From Stromatinia cepivora (lineage: Eukaryota > Ascomycota > Leotiomycetes > Helotiales > Sclerotiniaceae), in the NCBI GenBank assembly GCA_014898415.1, contig RCTD01000021.1:248001-312000 (forward strand): DNA of 64,000 nucleotides, given 5' to 3'. This document shows, in pieces, positions 1 to 11,503 of this stretch. The notes beneath the pieces were generated by a model. That model saw only the letters and a program-made list of their open reading frames with translations, was not told the DNA's origin and did no database searches. The translations under genes were made by a program, and so were the position numbers. Positions within the stretch are counted from its first letter, which is position 1, and every line of letters starts with the position of its first letter.

Positions 1-1590
1 TCGGACTCCTTAATATAGATCTAACAAACAGATTCATACCTAATAAAAGATATTTCCATATTGTATATATTTATTTTGCTTATATAAAAGAGTTCTTTTA
101 GAAAAAGAAAACTCGGATATTTGTATACAGAATAGAATCAAAATACAATCAAATTTATCTAATTGAATATCAAAAAAGCTAAAAGTATTAATAACATTAA
201 GATTACTAATATCCATTGGATCATGGTTTCGAAAGTGGAATAGATTCTATAATATATATAAGGCTTTAAACTCACTAGAATAGAATGATACAGGGAATCC
301 ATTTGTTATACGAACAGCTAATTATTATATAACCTAAACAAAATCGGAATAAAAGCAAAAAAGAGAAAACTATTGAGAAAGATGATTTCTAAAAGTAATA
401 TTAAATCTATTGCGAAAGATTGAAATCTTATTCGAATCGAGTCAATTCTGATCTTTGGTTTTGTAAAGAATCCTTTCGAATTTCGTAATATAAACATATA
501 AAAAATCGATTCCTTATTTGAAAATGAATAACTTGTTTTCGACTTCTTAAACTTTATTCGGATTATTATAAACATATATAAGTTGATCCAGGATCGTTAT
601 ATAATCTAAAAGAATATTTTGATCAAAAAAAGAAAGCTGAAATAGTACCATAACTTATACATAAAATTCGAAATTGAAATAAATATAATAAAATTGAATT
701 ATAAAATCACCAATCGCAATACCATCTATTTATAGTTTTGTTCGAATCAAGGAAAACCAGATATCGAACTTTTGAAAACTATTACTGAACTTTTCAAGAT
801 CAAGGAAAGAGGATTTCAAACAAAAAGAAATATAAACAACAAAAGTGCATTCAAGAATCAGGAAACGTAGAAACGAGATTTCATCCCGCTAACAAATCAC
901 TTCACCACAAAGTTCTACAATCACAAAATTTATTGAATCGTAATTTATAACTTAGAAATTAAAAATAAGAAAAAAGATAACACCTTCAAATAATATCAAA
1001 AAGATTCATATACAAACAAAAAAATAAAAGCGATATACCTAAACAAAAGCAAACGAAGTATACATAAGCATATACAAATATTATTCCATTTCTTATCTAA
1101 AAAAGCTTTTAATAATATAACGAACCCAACAAACATTTAAAGATCAACCTTAAAATTAAAAGCTACAAAACTAAAGAGAGAATGCTACGAAGCTATATAT
1201 ATGATCGGCTCGAAGCTTAATACCGTACTAGCCCGATCGGACGCGATCACGTGTATCTCGTGACAAAAAGAATTTCTGTAAAAAAAAAATTTATTTGATT
1301 TAATCTATTTGATAGATTTTGATTCAAAAATCCTAAAAAAAATTATAACTTATTTTTAATTATTTTTGTTGAAAAGTTATTTTAAGTTTTAATAATTTTT
1401 TAAATTTATATATAAATCCTATACAAATTGAAAATTGAAAAGTTTAAACTTATAAATTTCAATGAAATCAATTATTAAAAATCTAAAATTTTCAGAATTC
1501 ATTTATAATTATATAAAGAATCTATAATTCAAATTTTATTAAATAATATTCATTAATTGTTGAATTATTAATAGATGAAAATCATGATTT
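1..1590. other. AT-rich block, probably RIP-degraded repeat
   Basis: This stretch is dominated by A and T, has frequent TA dinucleotides and carries no credible open frame. Such blocks in ascomycetes are usually old transposons mutated by RIP. I could not recognise a reverse transcriptase or transposase signature here. A sharper GC island lies at about 1204-1262 (GATCGG, CGATCGG, GATCACGTG). The block ends abruptly near 1590, where composition returns to the genomic average. The identity of the original repeat is unknown. Confidence 0.6.
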
Positions 1591-3434
1591 TTGGTGTAAA
1601 AGGGTGGCCGGAATTAGGGGTGGCCGGAAAGTAGGGTACTAGACTTACATCTCCCCTTCTCAATCTCTCCTATCCTTTTCCGCTCCTAACCTTCCAAATT
1701 CTAAACTCTCTTTTTTAGATTGAAGTCGATGGTATTAACCATCTTTGGAGAAAACTGAGAAAGAAAGGAAATTAATAAACAAATGAAAAGAATAAAAATG
1801 CTCAAAAGCTCCCCTCAAATTTTACTTCTACCTACCTACCTACCTACCTACCTCTATAATATTCAAATATATTAACTCTTTAGCTTTCAACCCGCAACCT
1901 GTATATATATACGCAAAGCAGACCAGACCATATAACTTATAACGGTATAACCAACATTGTTATTATTATCAGCCTCTGAAATCCGAAATTTCTTCACATC
2001 CAATCCAACCCATCAACCCAACCCATAAAAACCCCATCCCAACAATCATCTCAGCAACCTCCTCATCAAAAGCCCCATCACATCACCATCAAATCACCAT
2101 CCACTTGTGTGTGTGTGTGTGAGAGAGAGATAGATAAATATATACTATACCACCTACATTACCATCAACAATCCATCAACAATCCACCAAAACAAAAACG
2201 CCATTCAATCCCATCTTATCCCATCCCATCACCAATCCAACACAATCTCAAAATACAATAAATCTTAATTCATTTATTCATTCTACACCACACCACCTCA
2301 CACACATAACACATCATCACATTTCCATAAACCCCTAAACGTTTGCATAAATTTTCATTTTGAATTTAATATCGACTACTACCAGACGCTCATGCTCATA
2401 GCCCCCATCGCTAAGCGTACGCTGCATATCCATATTCATATTCATATCGAATCCCTCTCATCCACCCCATCATCCATCTCTCCCATCCATGCATCCCACC
2501 ATATAAAACCAACAAAGAATCCCAACCCAAACCGACAAGTATATCATATAACTACTTATCCTGGTATCATATCATGCCTGAGTAGAGTAAAGCAAAGCAA
2601 AGCAAAAGAAAAAAATCCCAATCCCAATCCCCCAAAAACCAAACTCCTTGTATTATTTTCCCCATCCGATCCCACCCCCTTACCCATCCATCCAACCATG
2701 GTATAAAAATCTTCCTCTCATATTCCCTTTTCATCAAATCAGATAATTAATTCCATCAATCCATCCAATCTGTATCAACTTCCCACTTCCCCACGGATAG
2801 CCTTGATCAAAAGTCCACCCCATACTCTCGAGCCATGTATAAACGTCGTGAACTCATTAAGTCGTGGTATATACTGAAAAGAACCTCATAAAAAAAACCC
2901 GAAATCAAAATAGAAAAGGATTATATACTTGAAGAAGAGAAAGTAACTTTTGCATCACCATCGTCAAAGCCGATGTAGCCGAAGGTATTGAAAAGAAACG
3001 GATAAATATGTATCCCGAAACCACCCGAAGAATGGCACCACTAACTTGCCACGGACATTTTTAAATTAACCGAACACAAAAGCCATCTGCTCCTGTAGAA
3101 ACGCCAATGCCGAATGCAATATTGAATGCATCCAATATATGTATTCCACTTTTTCCCTTTCACATCCAATAACCAAAGTTTTGAATTGAAAAGTAGCCCA
3201 AAGTATCGAGATAAAATGAGGTGTGGAGAAGCTCTCCATGCAATATTCTGGAAAAGTAATATTACCTACATATGCTGAAGGGGATTGCCGTTGTGGGGAG
3301 AAAAGATTGATGATCCAGGCGGAGGCTTGAATTATATGATTCCGTACGACTTGGGTTTCTTTTCAATATCCTCTGATTGGCGAGATATTGAGGATACCGA
3401 ATAAAATTTTTCTCGATTGAATTTCGTATGTGTC
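1591..3434. other. Intergenic region downstream of the FlbC-like gene
   Basis: No gene is supported. The segment holds a near-direct duplication of GGTGGCCGGAA (about 1604-1630), a CTAC tetranucleotide run (about 1828-1853), a GT run followed by a GA run (about 2105-2130) and long CCATC-rich low-complexity sequence to about 2700. The open frame at 2392-2706 is translated low-complexity DNA and is not annotated. The last few hundred bases probably hold the 3' UTR of the minus-strand regulator. Confidence 0.5.
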
Positions 3435-4511
3435 TTAATTCAATGCTGCTTCAGCCAATAGATCTAAACTACTGGTTGGGACTTTGCTTCTGGTAGGTAG
3501 ATTTTTGAAATCCGCTTGAATACCAGACTGTAATGGTTGCGATGAGCCCACGAATGGATTATATTGAACTTGAGTCCCTTGATCTCTTAAATCAAATGGA
3601 GGAATATCTGATGATAACATTCGAGATGGCGTTTTAGGTCTTGGAGATCGCATGCTGATTGATGGAGAGGATTTCTTTTGTACTCTCGCTGGCATTGTAA
3701 GTGGCGACTTTCCATTCAATCTGCCACTCGTGCTCAAGGTAGTACTCGATGAAGATCTAGGCTTGTCCTTATAATGAGTGTCAAGATGTTGCTTCATGTT
3801 GTCCGCCCGGGTGAACTTCTTCACACATCCAGTGAAAGTGCATCGCACCATTTTTTCGGCAGTATGTATTTTGGCATGCCGGGATGCATGACCGGAGGTA
3901 GTAAAAGTTTTGTTGCATTGATGAGATTCCTTAAATCGACATGAGTAACGTCTCCCAGGAAGACGTTCAGTAATACCATGATAGGATTCTTCGTGATAGA
4001 AATGTTCTTCGGGGTATTGTTGCATGTTTATTGATTGCATGGCTTTTTGAGTGATGGATGGTAAAGAGGAGTTTGGACGAAATTCTTCCATAGAATTGCG
4101 CTCGAAATAAGTATAATCCTTACCATATTGCATTGGGAAAGAATGATTTCTTCCATGAGCACTTGGTGTGAAGGTAGGTGTGATTGGTGATCGAGCTTCA
4201 TTTGTATGAGAATCATAAGAATCCGAACGAAACAAACTTGGTACTGATGTATTGCTTGTAATTGATAGATTGGAATTTGTTCGAACCATATGTGGAGATT
4301 GTGGAGAGTAATTTTTCGAATAAATTGGCGCTCCATAAGAATCATAAGAAACATCTCTGAATGGTAATTGTGGTAGTTGTGATTGTGATTGTGATTGTGA
4401 TTGTGATATAGGAGATGGAGAAACCTCCGTTGGTAAGGTTGTGTTGAGTAAAGAAACTTCGCGACCCGAGGAATCTCTACCCTTCATACTAGGTCTTCTT
4501 GATGATAACAT
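3435..4511 (-). CDS. flbC: FlbC-like C2H2 zinc-finger transcription factor
   Basis: Predicted nuclear DNA-binding regulator of 358 aa. Two adjacent C2H2 fingers lie at about residues 191-216 (Cys191, Cys199, His212, His216; a long C-X7-C knuckle) and 224-246 (Cys224, Cys229, His242, His246). They include TTSGHASRHAKIHTAEK and FTRADNMKQH, which I recognise from Aspergillus FlbC, an activator of conidiation. The rest is Ser/Pro-rich and probably disordered, with a Ser-Gln dipeptide run near residues 37-45 encoded by a GATTGT repeat. The frame stays open upstream to 4733, but the MLSSRRPS start at 4511 is preferred because the upstream 74 codons look like leader sequence. The gene is intronless in this reading. 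It faces a 12.5-kb gene-free region. Orthology to FlbC rests on finger similarity alone. Confidence 0.8.
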   Translation of the reverse strand: MLSSRRPSMKGRDSSGREVSLLNTTLPTEVSPSPISQSQSQSQSQLPQLPFRDVSYDSYGAPIYSKNYSPQSPHMVRTNSNLSITSNTSVPSLFRSDSYDSHTNEARSPITPTFTPSAHGRNHSFPMQYGKDYTYFERNSMEEFRPNSSLPSITQKAMQSINMQQYPEEHFYHEESYHGITERLPGRRYSCRFKESHQCNKTFTTSGHASRHAKIHTAEKMVRCTFTGCVKKFTRADNMKQHLDTHYKDKPRSSSSTTLSTSGRLNGKSPLTMPARVQKKSSPSISMRSPRPKTPSRMLSSDIPPFDLRDQGTQVQYNPFVGSSQPLQSGIQADFKNLPTRSKVPTSSLDLLAEAALN

Positions 4512-5372
4512 TGCGATGGATTTGTAGATTTGCGAATTGTATTTGAAACTCCAATTGGTAAATAATAGAGAATCAAATATCTTCCACTCTTGCTTGAAAA
4601 GGATTGGAAGTTGGAACTGCTTTATCGAATGTTGATATTTGAACTTTGAGTGTACAATTTCGAGTACATATGAAGATGAAGGAGGCGAAAAGGGTAATGG
4701 ATAGATAGTATGTTGAGTGAATTGAAAACTCAAGAATCTTCAATTACTTAAATATAAAAAGGATTGATTGGCAAATAAAGATACAAAAGTGAGTAAGTAT
4801 ATTTCAAATCTTGTTGATGGTAAGGGAATATCCAAAAAGGTTCGAGTAGAAATCTGATGAAGGAGGTAGGCGGAGATATGAGCGAAGATGCTCAGGCACC
4901 ACAGATAATTGGTTAGATACGAGTAAGTTACTCAGTATGTGTAGGTAGGTAATGAATAAAGGAGGAAGCAAGATATGTTGCTTATGTCGTATTTTATGAA
5001 AAAGACGAATATTCGTATCAGATATAAGTAAAAATTTCAATCTGAAATACTTTAGGGAAAATAGAGAGAGAGGGAGGGGGAATCGTTGGGTCATTGATAA
5101 GATGGGATTCTTCAGAAAGATATGGGAATTTGGCTTTAAGGCGGATTACACATGGGTCCCTTTACCTTGGACTTTTATTGTGCCTGAACCTGAGCAGTGG
5201 ATGGCCAGATGGGGTTTATTATTTTATTTTACCCTTTAGTTCATGGAAATGAAGCTTGGGTAACACATTTTTTTTTTTTTTTTAATGTGGATAAAATAAA
5301 TAACCAGGATATAAGAAGATTAGGAATAATTAATAATGGAGGGTCAGATCAATTAGATCAATTAGATCAATA

Positions 5373-5452
5373 CATTCATAGGTCCATACATTCATAGGTC
5401 CATACATTCATAGGTCCATACATTCATAGGTCCATACATTCATAGGTCCATA
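5373..5452. repeat. 16-bp tandem repeat, five copies
   Basis: Five head-to-tail copies of CATTCATAGGTCCATA start at 5373, 5389, 5405, 5421 and 5437. They are preceded by two to three copies of GATCAATTA (about 5347-5372). The copies appear identical, which points to recent slippage or unequal exchange. No coding role is likely. Confidence 0.9.
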
Positions 5453-6782
5453 CATCCATAACATCCATCCAAGGAAGGGTTCAAAAAAAATGTTGGAAGT
5501 ATGAGTGGGGGCAAGCTGTAAATGATGGGAAAGTTGGAGTTTTTGGATACAACTTACAAGGGAAAAAGAAAAAGTAGAGGGTGTCGTGTGTTATGTGTTA
5601 TGCTTTTTTTTTTCCTTTTGGAAGTTTCGACCAGGGGATTGGGAAAGATGGCACATTGTATGTAAATCATTACCTAAGGTGGATAAGATAGTATAAGAGA
5701 TTGACTAAATTGGGAAGAGTCTAAAGCATTACATAGGATTATCGATTAGACGATCTACAATGTGATGTGAATTGGACAATTGGACCTCAAATTGGTACCT
5801 AGGTATGTTGAAGAAATATAGAAATATAGAAATATTAAAGATACATATCCTCTGTAAGAATTGGACAAAAAATGATAGTTATATGTACATTACTGTCGTC
5901 CTTCACTTGTACAGTATCTATTCTCAAATTTCAACGGTCAACTACTCATTCACATGCACAATGATGAATACCCTGATAATGGACGAGTAAGAAAGCAACG
6001 CCTTGCATAAGAACCGCGAGGGTACTTTACTCAACTTTTACTTCCCGCATATACTGTACTCCATCTCCATGTTACATATTATCGACGATCCCACCCAGTC
6101 AACCCTTGAAATCCAACTTCTAACCACCGTACGGGAACAGACTTACTGTGGACAAATTAGCTACCCGCTTAAATCCCGACCGAACATATTGAGTGAGAAC
6201 CTCGGCCTAATTATTTTGATATGAATTCCAATATGAATTTTCATATGAAAACACCCCTGAAACTTCTCACATTTGACAACAAACTATGTAAATAGCACGA
6301 AACGAAGTTTCAATCCCCCGAGATTTCACACTAGACGCTTTGGTCTAACGCCTCACGATCAACTTCAAGAGATCGACAAGCAAAATACACATTTATTGAA
6401 GTACGTATCCCAAAAACCGGGGTCACATCACATCAACAACAATGCCGAAATATTCCATCAAATTTTCTCCCCGAGATTCCACTTTGTTCTAACCCGGTCC
6501 AAAATCCTGCGCCCACGGGCCGCAACGTACGACACATGTTATACAGAAGTACAGCATATTTTCTCTTCATTCCCCAAGTATACCGTTGGTTCAAAAGGTA
6601 GACGAGGTGAAAAATATATAGACATCTAATACACTGATTCTCTCACCGTTATTTGAAAAATACTTCATGATACTTTATTTCACAATGCGCATTATTTTCA
6701 TGGACGGGCCAGTTGAGTGACAAACTATAAAAAATGAAGTCATCGAGTTTCAGGTTTTCCCACCTTTGATAATCGAGGCTAA

Positions 6783-6862
6783 GGATTACCTACCTAGTCG
6801 TCAGCTAGGTTCTGACGCCAACGGACTATTAATATTAATCCCAATGGTAGGCCTAGTAATCC
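6783..6862. other. Nested inverted repeats
   Basis: An outer pair GGATTAC (6783-6789) and GTAATCC (6856-6862) encloses a perfect inner hairpin, CGTCAG (6799-6804) and CTGACG (6812-6817) with a 7-nt loop, and the palindrome TTAATATTAA. This could be a miniature element or a structured transcript. Function is unknown. Confidence 0.4.
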
Positions 6863-9123
6863 GAACCAAGCTATCGGAAAATCCGATTGATCACTATTCA
6901 TTCCAACGCATTCGTATATTCGCATCGAAATGGCATTAAACTTTCCCATGTAAACATCCAACCCCTAAATTCCAACCATTTCCTCCCTTGTCACCCTCTG
7001 ACCCCTTTCTTCCATCCGGAAGCCTATTTTCTAGATCTCGTGGCTGAGATATGTATCTAGTAGATCGAGAATGATGTATTTTAATCACAGCAAGACCCTT
7101 GGATCTACAATGGCGGTATTCAGATAGACTAGACTTTTTCTTCCACTCTCTACACAAAACACTCTTCTACTTGGATACACTCGCACCATAAAGTCAAACT
7201 ACACCCCCGACTAACTATCATATATCATATTCCCAAACTTTTCGTACAACCCCCCGTTCATACATCCATCCATCCATCCGTCCATACATTCATACATACA
7301 TATAGGTACATTCATAGATACATACACCAAAAGTAACACAAGACCCCCATGAAATAAACAAAAGACAGGATATCCTCGTCCTCGTCCTCACCCAGATACC
7401 ACAAACAAAATACAACTTCATCTCCCTCCCCATAAAATCTTGCTTTTCACAGTCATAGACGGGAAATCGCATCGCATCCGCCATGCATATCAAGCCCGAG
7501 CCATAAACCAGAACTAGCATTCGGAGATATCTCATTCATCCGCGACTGTGATACCTGTGCTGAGACAGTGAGTTCAAGATTCGGTTTGTGGAATGTGTTT
7601 GGTTACACGTTTGGGATATGGATGGGGATGTGGTGGATATGGTCCGAGGATGCATTTTTGTATTGTATATATCATTTTTGATAGGAGATGAGATACCTAT
7701 CGGGTCGGGTTGGGCAGCGGATGAAATAGATCCTTCTTTAAGGTTTTTGGGGGTCGTCTGTGTAGATGATCTATCGGTGTTTGGGAATATAGGAATTTTG
7801 ATAATAAGATATAGATATAAATAAGTCAATTCCGCATCAGAATATCACCAAATAAACAACATCCTCACAATAACATCATCACCATAAACATCTCGAGTAT
7901 AGATTGATATCGAAATATCGAAGCTGTCTTCCCTCACCCCACCAAATCCAAATTCCCGGATTAGGACCGACGGAGCCATCTCCGCCTCAACCCCACGTTC
8001 AAAGATCGTAGATTTAACTTAAGCTTCACACAACGATTGTAATACCGTAACACTACATTTCCGCCAACTTTTACGGAATTCAAAAGGAAATGAGGTAACC
8101 AGGTAATCAGGTAACATACCCTGAGCTTATATATATTTTCAACCAACTGCTGTTATACAAAATCCAGGACCCTGCAGTATGTATTTTTGAGAGGGATCTA
8201 CCTATCTGTCTTTCTTTTACCTTTTAGGGAAATGGTATGAGGGGAATGTGATTGGATACATGTGCGACGGAGAGATTCCTCCGTAATTATATACTTTCTC
8301 GATGTTTTGATTTTGGAAGGGAAGGGAGGTTGCCCCTTCATTTAGACTCTCGCTAATAAAACACCTTGTCCATCCATCCATATCCTCTCTACACAGTACA
8401 ACCACGACAGTACCGTAATAGTAACACAACGATATCCAACGCACACCCAAATCCCGGTAGAAAACTTCCGAGCGGATAGTAGCATTTCCCACACAGCGCA
8501 AAAACATCACGTCAAAAATCTATAATTACTTGATACGGCATAAAAATATTAGGCTTGCAAAAAATTCCGGATGACAGCTTAGCTTTGCCGCATGTGTTTG
8601 ATGACCCCTTGTCCCATCAGCCAGGAACGAGAAGCTTGGACTTTTTACCCTGCGTGTTAGATACCTACGTAGGTAGATAGCTAAGCCGATGGTGCCGAAA
8701 CGCGCACGCACGCACGTACGGAGTCATTTTTAGCTCTTTGGACCCTTTATGTTTTTTGGGGGATGGTTGTGTATTTTCCCGAGTTTGAGCTTGTGTACTA
8801 GAGTAATAGGGATCTGAATGCGTGGATTTTCTCCAGACGCCACAGAGAATGGGAGATGGGTAATGGATTAGTGTCGTGAGTGAAAATTCGGGTTTGTGAT
8901 GAGATTTGGGTGGATGGATGTGGATAGATGGGGATGAGGATATTTCCCATAACTTACTCCGTGCGTATACTTACGGAAATGCAAGTTGTTGAACCTAAAG
9001 TCACATGTAAAGAAGAGCTTATTCAGAAAAATCTTAATCATCACGTTCCACCCACCCAAACAAATTACCTCTCCATCAACCCCCCTTTACACCCCGAAAA
9101 AACCCTTTACCAAAAATTTCAAA

Positions 9124-9152
9124 CATGGGATTCTCTCTATCCCATGACGTCA
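9124..9152. promoter_or_regulatory. Perfect hairpin overlapping a CRE-type palindrome
   Basis: CATGGGAT (9124-9131) and ATCCCATG (9139-9146) form an 8-bp perfect inverted repeat around a 7-nt pyrimidine loop. The right arm overlaps TGACGTCA (9145-9152), the classic CREB/ATF bZIP site. Regulatory function is inferred from the motif only. Confidence 0.35.
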
Positions 9153-11473
9153 CACAAGCAAAGAAGATCGAGAAAACGGTGTATGATCGCGATATGGAGA
9201 ACCCTGACACATTGGCATACACATGAGGGGTCGCATTTTGGCACCAAGGGACCAGGATAATTAATTGTCTAAGCGGGGCTTGAAGCGGATCATTTGAGAT
9301 GGATCCTCATAAGCTTCCCCATTTTTAACGTGGTCGTGTGGAGATGTGAAGACTGGAACCCTTGAAATTGACAAGGCAGGCCCTGGCAGGGTCAATATTC
9401 CCAATATTTAAACTTTATATCCTGGTAGAAGTGCGTTCTAGATGATTATGATGCCGACGTTAAATCAAAGAGCTAAACCTAATTGGAACCTCATCGTCGA
9501 TGCATCGTGAGAGAGATCAAAAGTCATCGAGATTCGGTGGGGTCGAGGATGGGTTTTAAAGAAGATCTACCTTATAATTTTGTGATCAAAGGGTTTCGGT
9601 TCGTTTTAAAGGGACCCAAGTACCTTGTTCTAACTTTGTTGGTAGAGTAACGTGGCATCGATGAAATTGAGTGAAAAGTTCCCGGGTTGGTTTCCGTTGT
9701 GGATTTTTGGAGGGGAGGAATTACTTTATATGGATGAGATTTTCTTCTGGAAGCTTTGTTCTGGATTAGTCGAGATCCCCTATGACGATGATCTGAATCC
9801 TGAGAACCTAAAGGGACCCGCTTGATGAAAATTGGGAGATTAGGTGAAGTGGAACGGTGCGTTTTTTTACTACTGATGAAGAAATAATATGGTTTTGGGA
9901 ATAGTTCGATGGTCCCGTGAGTCGTGAAATTTGTATGTATGACTAATCCAGGGGTTGATCATTATCACCTCAGATATCGTATGAGTCTGACAATGACTGG
10001 CCTGATTGTTTCAATCTTACCAATCCTCAGTCAATTTGACTGATGGTCCCTTTGAATTCTAGTCAACGGAGTACAGTATCTAGATACAATAGATACAACA
10101 ACCGATACGATATCTAAAGTACTTATCTATCAAACTCATGACTTAAAATCAACGGTAAGGTACCTAAGTATATTTTACTCTAAATCCATGCAAACATATT
10201 TCACCCGTTCCCATTTCCTACATTATCTATCTTTCATCCTCACAGTTTTCATTCTTCCAGCCGACCTACATACATACATACGGTCCTTAAACATGTCCGT
10301 CATCTATCACAAAAAAAGCCGAGTGGCACAACATGAACTAGGGATCCTGCATCTCTCCGTCCTATACTGAGGAGGGACCACAGGATAAACTGCAGGACAG
10401 CATATACAACCCGTTTGAAACCGATTTCTTGGCACACCACTTCAACATGCATTTCTATCACATTTCCATATGTCTTTGGAACTTTACCATAGTAACACGG
10501 AGGTATCTCCGTTGAGAAGGGATCAGCGATACGATGGGTGGATGCATGGATGGATGTGGAGTTGAGGTGGTGAGGTGGTGAGGTGATTTTTGTGAGTAGT
10601 GAATGGGTAAAAGATGAGGAATTGAGGAGACCCTTAATGTGTGTTGGACCCTTGAGAAATTGAGGGGATGGTGTGAGTATGAGGGGTTGGAATGTGGTTG
10701 ATAGTTTGGTTAATGATGTTCATAAGCATGAATATTTACTTTTGCATACCCCTCACCAGTTATGAGTCCATAATATCATATCTATCACACAATAAACACT
10801 TACAGTATCAATCTCTACCATCAAATATTCAAATTCCCTAGAAAGAAAAGTCTCTTTCGCATTTCCTTCCCAACAATATCTCTCCTAAATCAAATCAAAA
10901 AATCATACACACAATAAACCAATTAATGCAAACCCCAACTCACGTCATACAAATCAAACCTGCCTACTTAATCAAGAACCCACACCCATTTTCACAAATT
11001 ACCCCTCACTCACCCTCACACCAAACACCCCCAAGTAATCTATCACATCCCACAACACTAATACACCACAAAACGTACCACCACCCATATCCGCCAATCT
11101 AAAGGGTCTTCAGAGTGACCTTGACTAAAATTTCCTTTCGGAAGAGAGAGAGAAATCGCTACCGAATACCAGGGTGGATTTTTAATGTGCTCTTTTTGTA
11201 TTACTTATCTTAGGTATGTATGCTTGTATGTAAGGTGTATGTTATGTGTTATACCGTTTAGAACGGAAAGTTGGTGTAAGAGCAAATAAGTTATAATGCA
11301 CGGACGGATGTCGGAGAAGTGTCCGGGGAAATCGTTAATTTGGTTGTGGAAGGTTATGCGGGGCGAGAATAGTAATCGTATGTTTAATGTTTAATGTTTA
11401 ATGTTCTTGGGATGTTGGGGGGGCGTTACAACATAGATGCGTTCGTATTGTATGTATGTGGAATGGTTTTCTT

Positions 11474-11503
11474 GGTATGTATGTATGTATGTATGTATGT
11501 ATG
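11474..11503. repeat. GTAT microsatellite
   Basis: A tetranucleotide run of about seven GTAT/TATG units in noncoding DNA. Confidence 0.8.

Larger units (their letters stand above)
4512..9000. other. Gene-poor upstream region, part 1
   Basis: No coding gene is supported. The first 600 bases are probably the promoter and 5' leader of the minus-strand FlbC-like gene. The stretch contains a poly-T tract (about 5268-5283), a 9-bp GATCAATTA repeat and a 16-bp tandem repeat (see separate entry), and nested inverted repeats around 6783-6862. The short open frames on both strands lack family signatures and the codon regularity of the real genes in this window. Confidence 0.45.

Noticed and set aside
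2392..2706. 104-codon frame
   Set aside because: Low-complexity CCATC-rich DNA with no family signature.
7536..7829. Overlapping frames on both strands
   Set aside because: Antiparallel open frames over the same biased sequence, with no motif or splice context.
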